The position numbers and the translations under genes are program-made. A stretch of 7,214 bases of DNA, taken from NCBI GenBank assembly GCA_030612945.1, contig JAUWMY010000119.1, forward strand, positions 1 through 7,214, in the 5' to 3' direction. Numbering within the stretch: the stretch's first letter is position 1; each line of letters begins with the position of its first letter. This DNA comes from Desulfobacteraceae bacterium (GTDB taxonomy: Bacteria > Desulfobacterota > DSM-4660 > Desulfatiglandales > Desulfatiglandaceae). The notes under the pieces are model-generated. The model saw only the letters and a list, made by a program, of their open reading frames with translations. It was not told the DNA's origin and made no database searches. Below, piece by piece: positions 6,176 to 7,214 of the stretch.

Positions 6176-7075
6176 CTACGACAGAACACCTGCCTCTCTT
6201 AAAATTCTCTCGAGTTCATCTTTCTCTTGTTGCTCAAGGGGAAGCAAAGGTGGCCGAACCGGACCACCGTACATGTCTATAAGATCCATAGCGGCCTTAA
6301 GTCCCGGAATTCCGAATTTGGCAGTCACAGCAGCATTGGCCGGGATAAGTCCAAGTTGGATTTCCCGCGCCTTTTTCAGGTCTCCCTGGTCAAAACTCCG
6401 GGTAAGCTCTGACAAATGGTGCGGAGCCACACAGGCCAGGGCCATAACACCTCCAACCGCACCTACTGATAAGGCAGAAAGCAAAAAACCCCCGGATCCG
6501 GCCAATACTTGAAATGCATCCCCTGCACTGTGAACCAATTGTCCGATTTTCGCAAGGTTCCCGGAACTTTCCTTAAGACCAATAATATTGGGGTGCTGGG
6601 CAAGTTCAATGATGATTTCTGCACTCAGGTCGACCCCCGTAAAAACAGGAACATTATAAAGAATAATTGGGATAGGTGAACGATCAGCCACCATCGTATA
6701 ATGAGTCACTAAGGCTCGATGGTCCATCCGTGATTTGTAATAGTGCGGCGTGACCACCATAGCCGCGTTCGCTCCCAAACCGGCAGCCTTTTCTGTGAGT
6801 TCCATGGTTTCCATGCTGGATTCGCAGCCGGTCCCTGCAACAAAAAGGCGATCCTTTTTGATCGCTGCCCTGGCTGTCTTCCAGGTCTCAATTTTCTCCT
6901 CTTCCTTAAGAAAAACGGCTTCACCGTTAGATCCCAGAACAGCAAACCCCGCAAGTGGAGTCTCCTGCCATTTTTCAAGATTAAGGGCCAAACGATCGTG
7001 ATCCACCCTACCGTGATCGTCAAAGGGTGGGGGAATCGGCGGAAAACATCCTTTCAAAGAAATCTCTTTCGACAT
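6176..7075 (-). CDS. DHDPS/NAL-superfamily aldolase, 4-hydroxy-2-oxoglutarate aldolase (HOGA1)-like
   Basis: This is a 299-residue single (beta/alpha)8 class I aldolase of normal length. Catalytic features: the Schiff-base lysine K168 in GLKESSGN, Y140 in ILYNVP, and GSNGE (48-52) where DapA enzymes have GTTGE. From memory it tracks human mitochondrial HOGA1 closely: FVAGTGCES (78-86), ANAAMVVTPHYYKSRM (102-117), QHPNIIGLKES, FQVLAGSGGFLL, GAVGGV, PNAAVT, FGIPGLK and YGGPVR (269-274). HOGA1 splits 4-hydroxy-2-oxoglutarate into pyruvate and glyoxylate. Other lyases of the superfamily (for example 2-keto-3-deoxy sugar acid aldolases) remain possible. The start has AGGAGA (7081-7086 on this strand) five bases before the ATG. 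It converges on the permease gene with only 17 bp between stops and no visible terminator, so it is a separate transcription unit that may or may not serve the same pathway. Confidence 0.87.
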   Translation of the reverse strand: MSKEISLKGCFPPIPPPFDDHGRVDHDRLALNLEKWQETPLAGFAVLGSNGEAVFLKEEEKIETWKTARAAIKKDRLFVAGTGCESSMETMELTEKAAGLGANAAMVVTPHYYKSRMDHRALVTHYTMVADRSPIPIILYNVPVFTGVDLSAEIIIELAQHPNIIGLKESSGNLAKIGQLVHSAGDAFQVLAGSGGFLLSALSVGAVGGVMALACVAPHHLSELTRSFDQGDLKKAREIQLGLIPANAAVTAKFGIPGLKAAMDLIDMYGGPVRPPLLPLEQQEKDELERILREAGVLS

Positions 7076-7184
7076 ATCAATCTCCTATTGAGTCATCTGG
7101 GTTAAATAATCGTGTAATTGTGAAAGCAATTTCTAAAGAAGGCAAGGTTTTTTTTGAAAGGCAAAAAAATACCCCTGATAAAGG
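7076..7184. other. Divergent intergenic region upstream of the aldolase gene
   Basis: This AT-rich gap should carry the promoter of the minus-strand aldolase and probably that of the gene to the right. On the minus strand the best sigma70-like pairs are TTGCTT with TTTAAC and TTGCCT with CACAAT, each with a 17-bp spacer and only 4/6 matches per box, so no promoter is called. A run of eight T (7148-7155) and a run of seven A (7163-7169) flank a short segment but no stable hairpin is evident. No operator-like long palindrome was found. Confidence 0.4.
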
Positions 7185-7213
7185 AGGAGGAACTCATGGG
7201 GGGTAGAAGGTGA
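7182..7213 (+). promoter_or_regulatory. Double ribosome-binding site with a five-codon mini-ORF ahead of an off-window gene
   Basis: AAGGAGGAGG (7181-7190) is an excellent Shine-Dalgarno, five bases before an ATG at 7196. That frame ends after five codons (M-G-G-R-R) at the TGA 7211-7213. A second SD-like sequence, GAAGGTGA (7206-7213), overlaps the end of this mini-ORF and would suit a start codon a few bases past the window. The arrangement could be a tiny translated leader coupled to the next gene, or simply two tandem SD sites with a chance ATG. The downstream gene cannot be identified. Confidence 0.4.
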
Positions 7214-7214
7214 A

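Noticed and set aside
6709..7105. Overlapping frames on both strands within the aldolase gene
   Set aside because: They lie over the catalytic N-terminal half of a full-length aldolase and show no independent motifs.
7161..7175. Sigma54-like GG-N10-GC pattern on the minus strand upstream of the aldolase gene
   Set aside because: The TTGC half matches but the -24 half (GGGGTA for TGGCAC) is poor, and the spacer is a homopolymer T run, so a chance match is likely.

Overview
The window looks like a piece of the chromosome of an anaerobic bacterium, most plausibly a Desulfobacterota (former Deltaproteobacteria) member. The reasons are a ferredoxin-type 2-oxoacid oxidoreductase, a DUF1850 gene of the kind found with TRAP-TAXI transporters, a 23S-rRNA-intervening-sequence-type four-helix-bundle gene beside a TTCGATG/TTGGACG heptamer repeat, moderate GC and strong Shine-Dalgarno sites. 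The lineage is inferred from gene content only; no rRNA or marker gene is present.

Left end (1-360): a four-helix-bundle (IVP/S23-like) gene keeps only its N-terminal ~70 codons. It then runs into a short tandem 7-bp repeat array, so it is probably a pseudogene. Next (361-1424) come a UspA-type ATP-binding stress protein with an intact nucleotide motif and a membrane-anchored DUF1850 protein. This pair normally sits at the end of TRAP-TAXI transporter operons, but no TRAP subunit is visible here.

Centre (1493-6158): a tightly packed plus-strand cluster. It encodes a PLP class III aminotransferase, the alpha subunit of a 2-oxoacid:ferredoxin oxidoreductase (OFOR), an OFOR protein in which the TPP/[4Fe-4S] beta subunit is fused to a gamma domain, and a ten-helix EamA/DMT permease. 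Gaps are 29 bp, then overlaps of about 8 bp, so co-transcription and translational coupling are likely. The simplest reading is an amino-acid module. The permease moves a substrate or product, the aminotransferase removes or adds the amino group, and the OFOR converts a 2-oxoacid plus CoA to acyl-CoA, CO2 and reduced ferredoxin. The substrate cannot be fixed from sequence.

Right end (6176-7075, minus strand): a convergent DHDPS/N-acetylneuraminate lyase superfamily aldolase. It resembles eukaryotic 4-hydroxy-2-oxoglutarate aldolase (HOGA1) more than DapA, with a GSNGE motif and a conserved C-terminal IPGLK/YGGP region. Such an enzyme would give pyruvate plus glyoxylate, which could feed the OFOR and a glyoxylate-accepting aminotransferase; this link is inference. 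The last 139 bp hold this gene's upstream region and two plus-strand ribosome-binding sites, one leading into a five-codon mini-ORF, that announce another gene just beyond the window.

No tRNA, rRNA, CRISPR array, insertion sequence or convincing intrinsic terminator was found. The most interesting points are the beta-gamma OFOR fusion with its altered gamma motifs, the orphan USP-DUF1850 pair, and the repeat-truncated four-helix gene.
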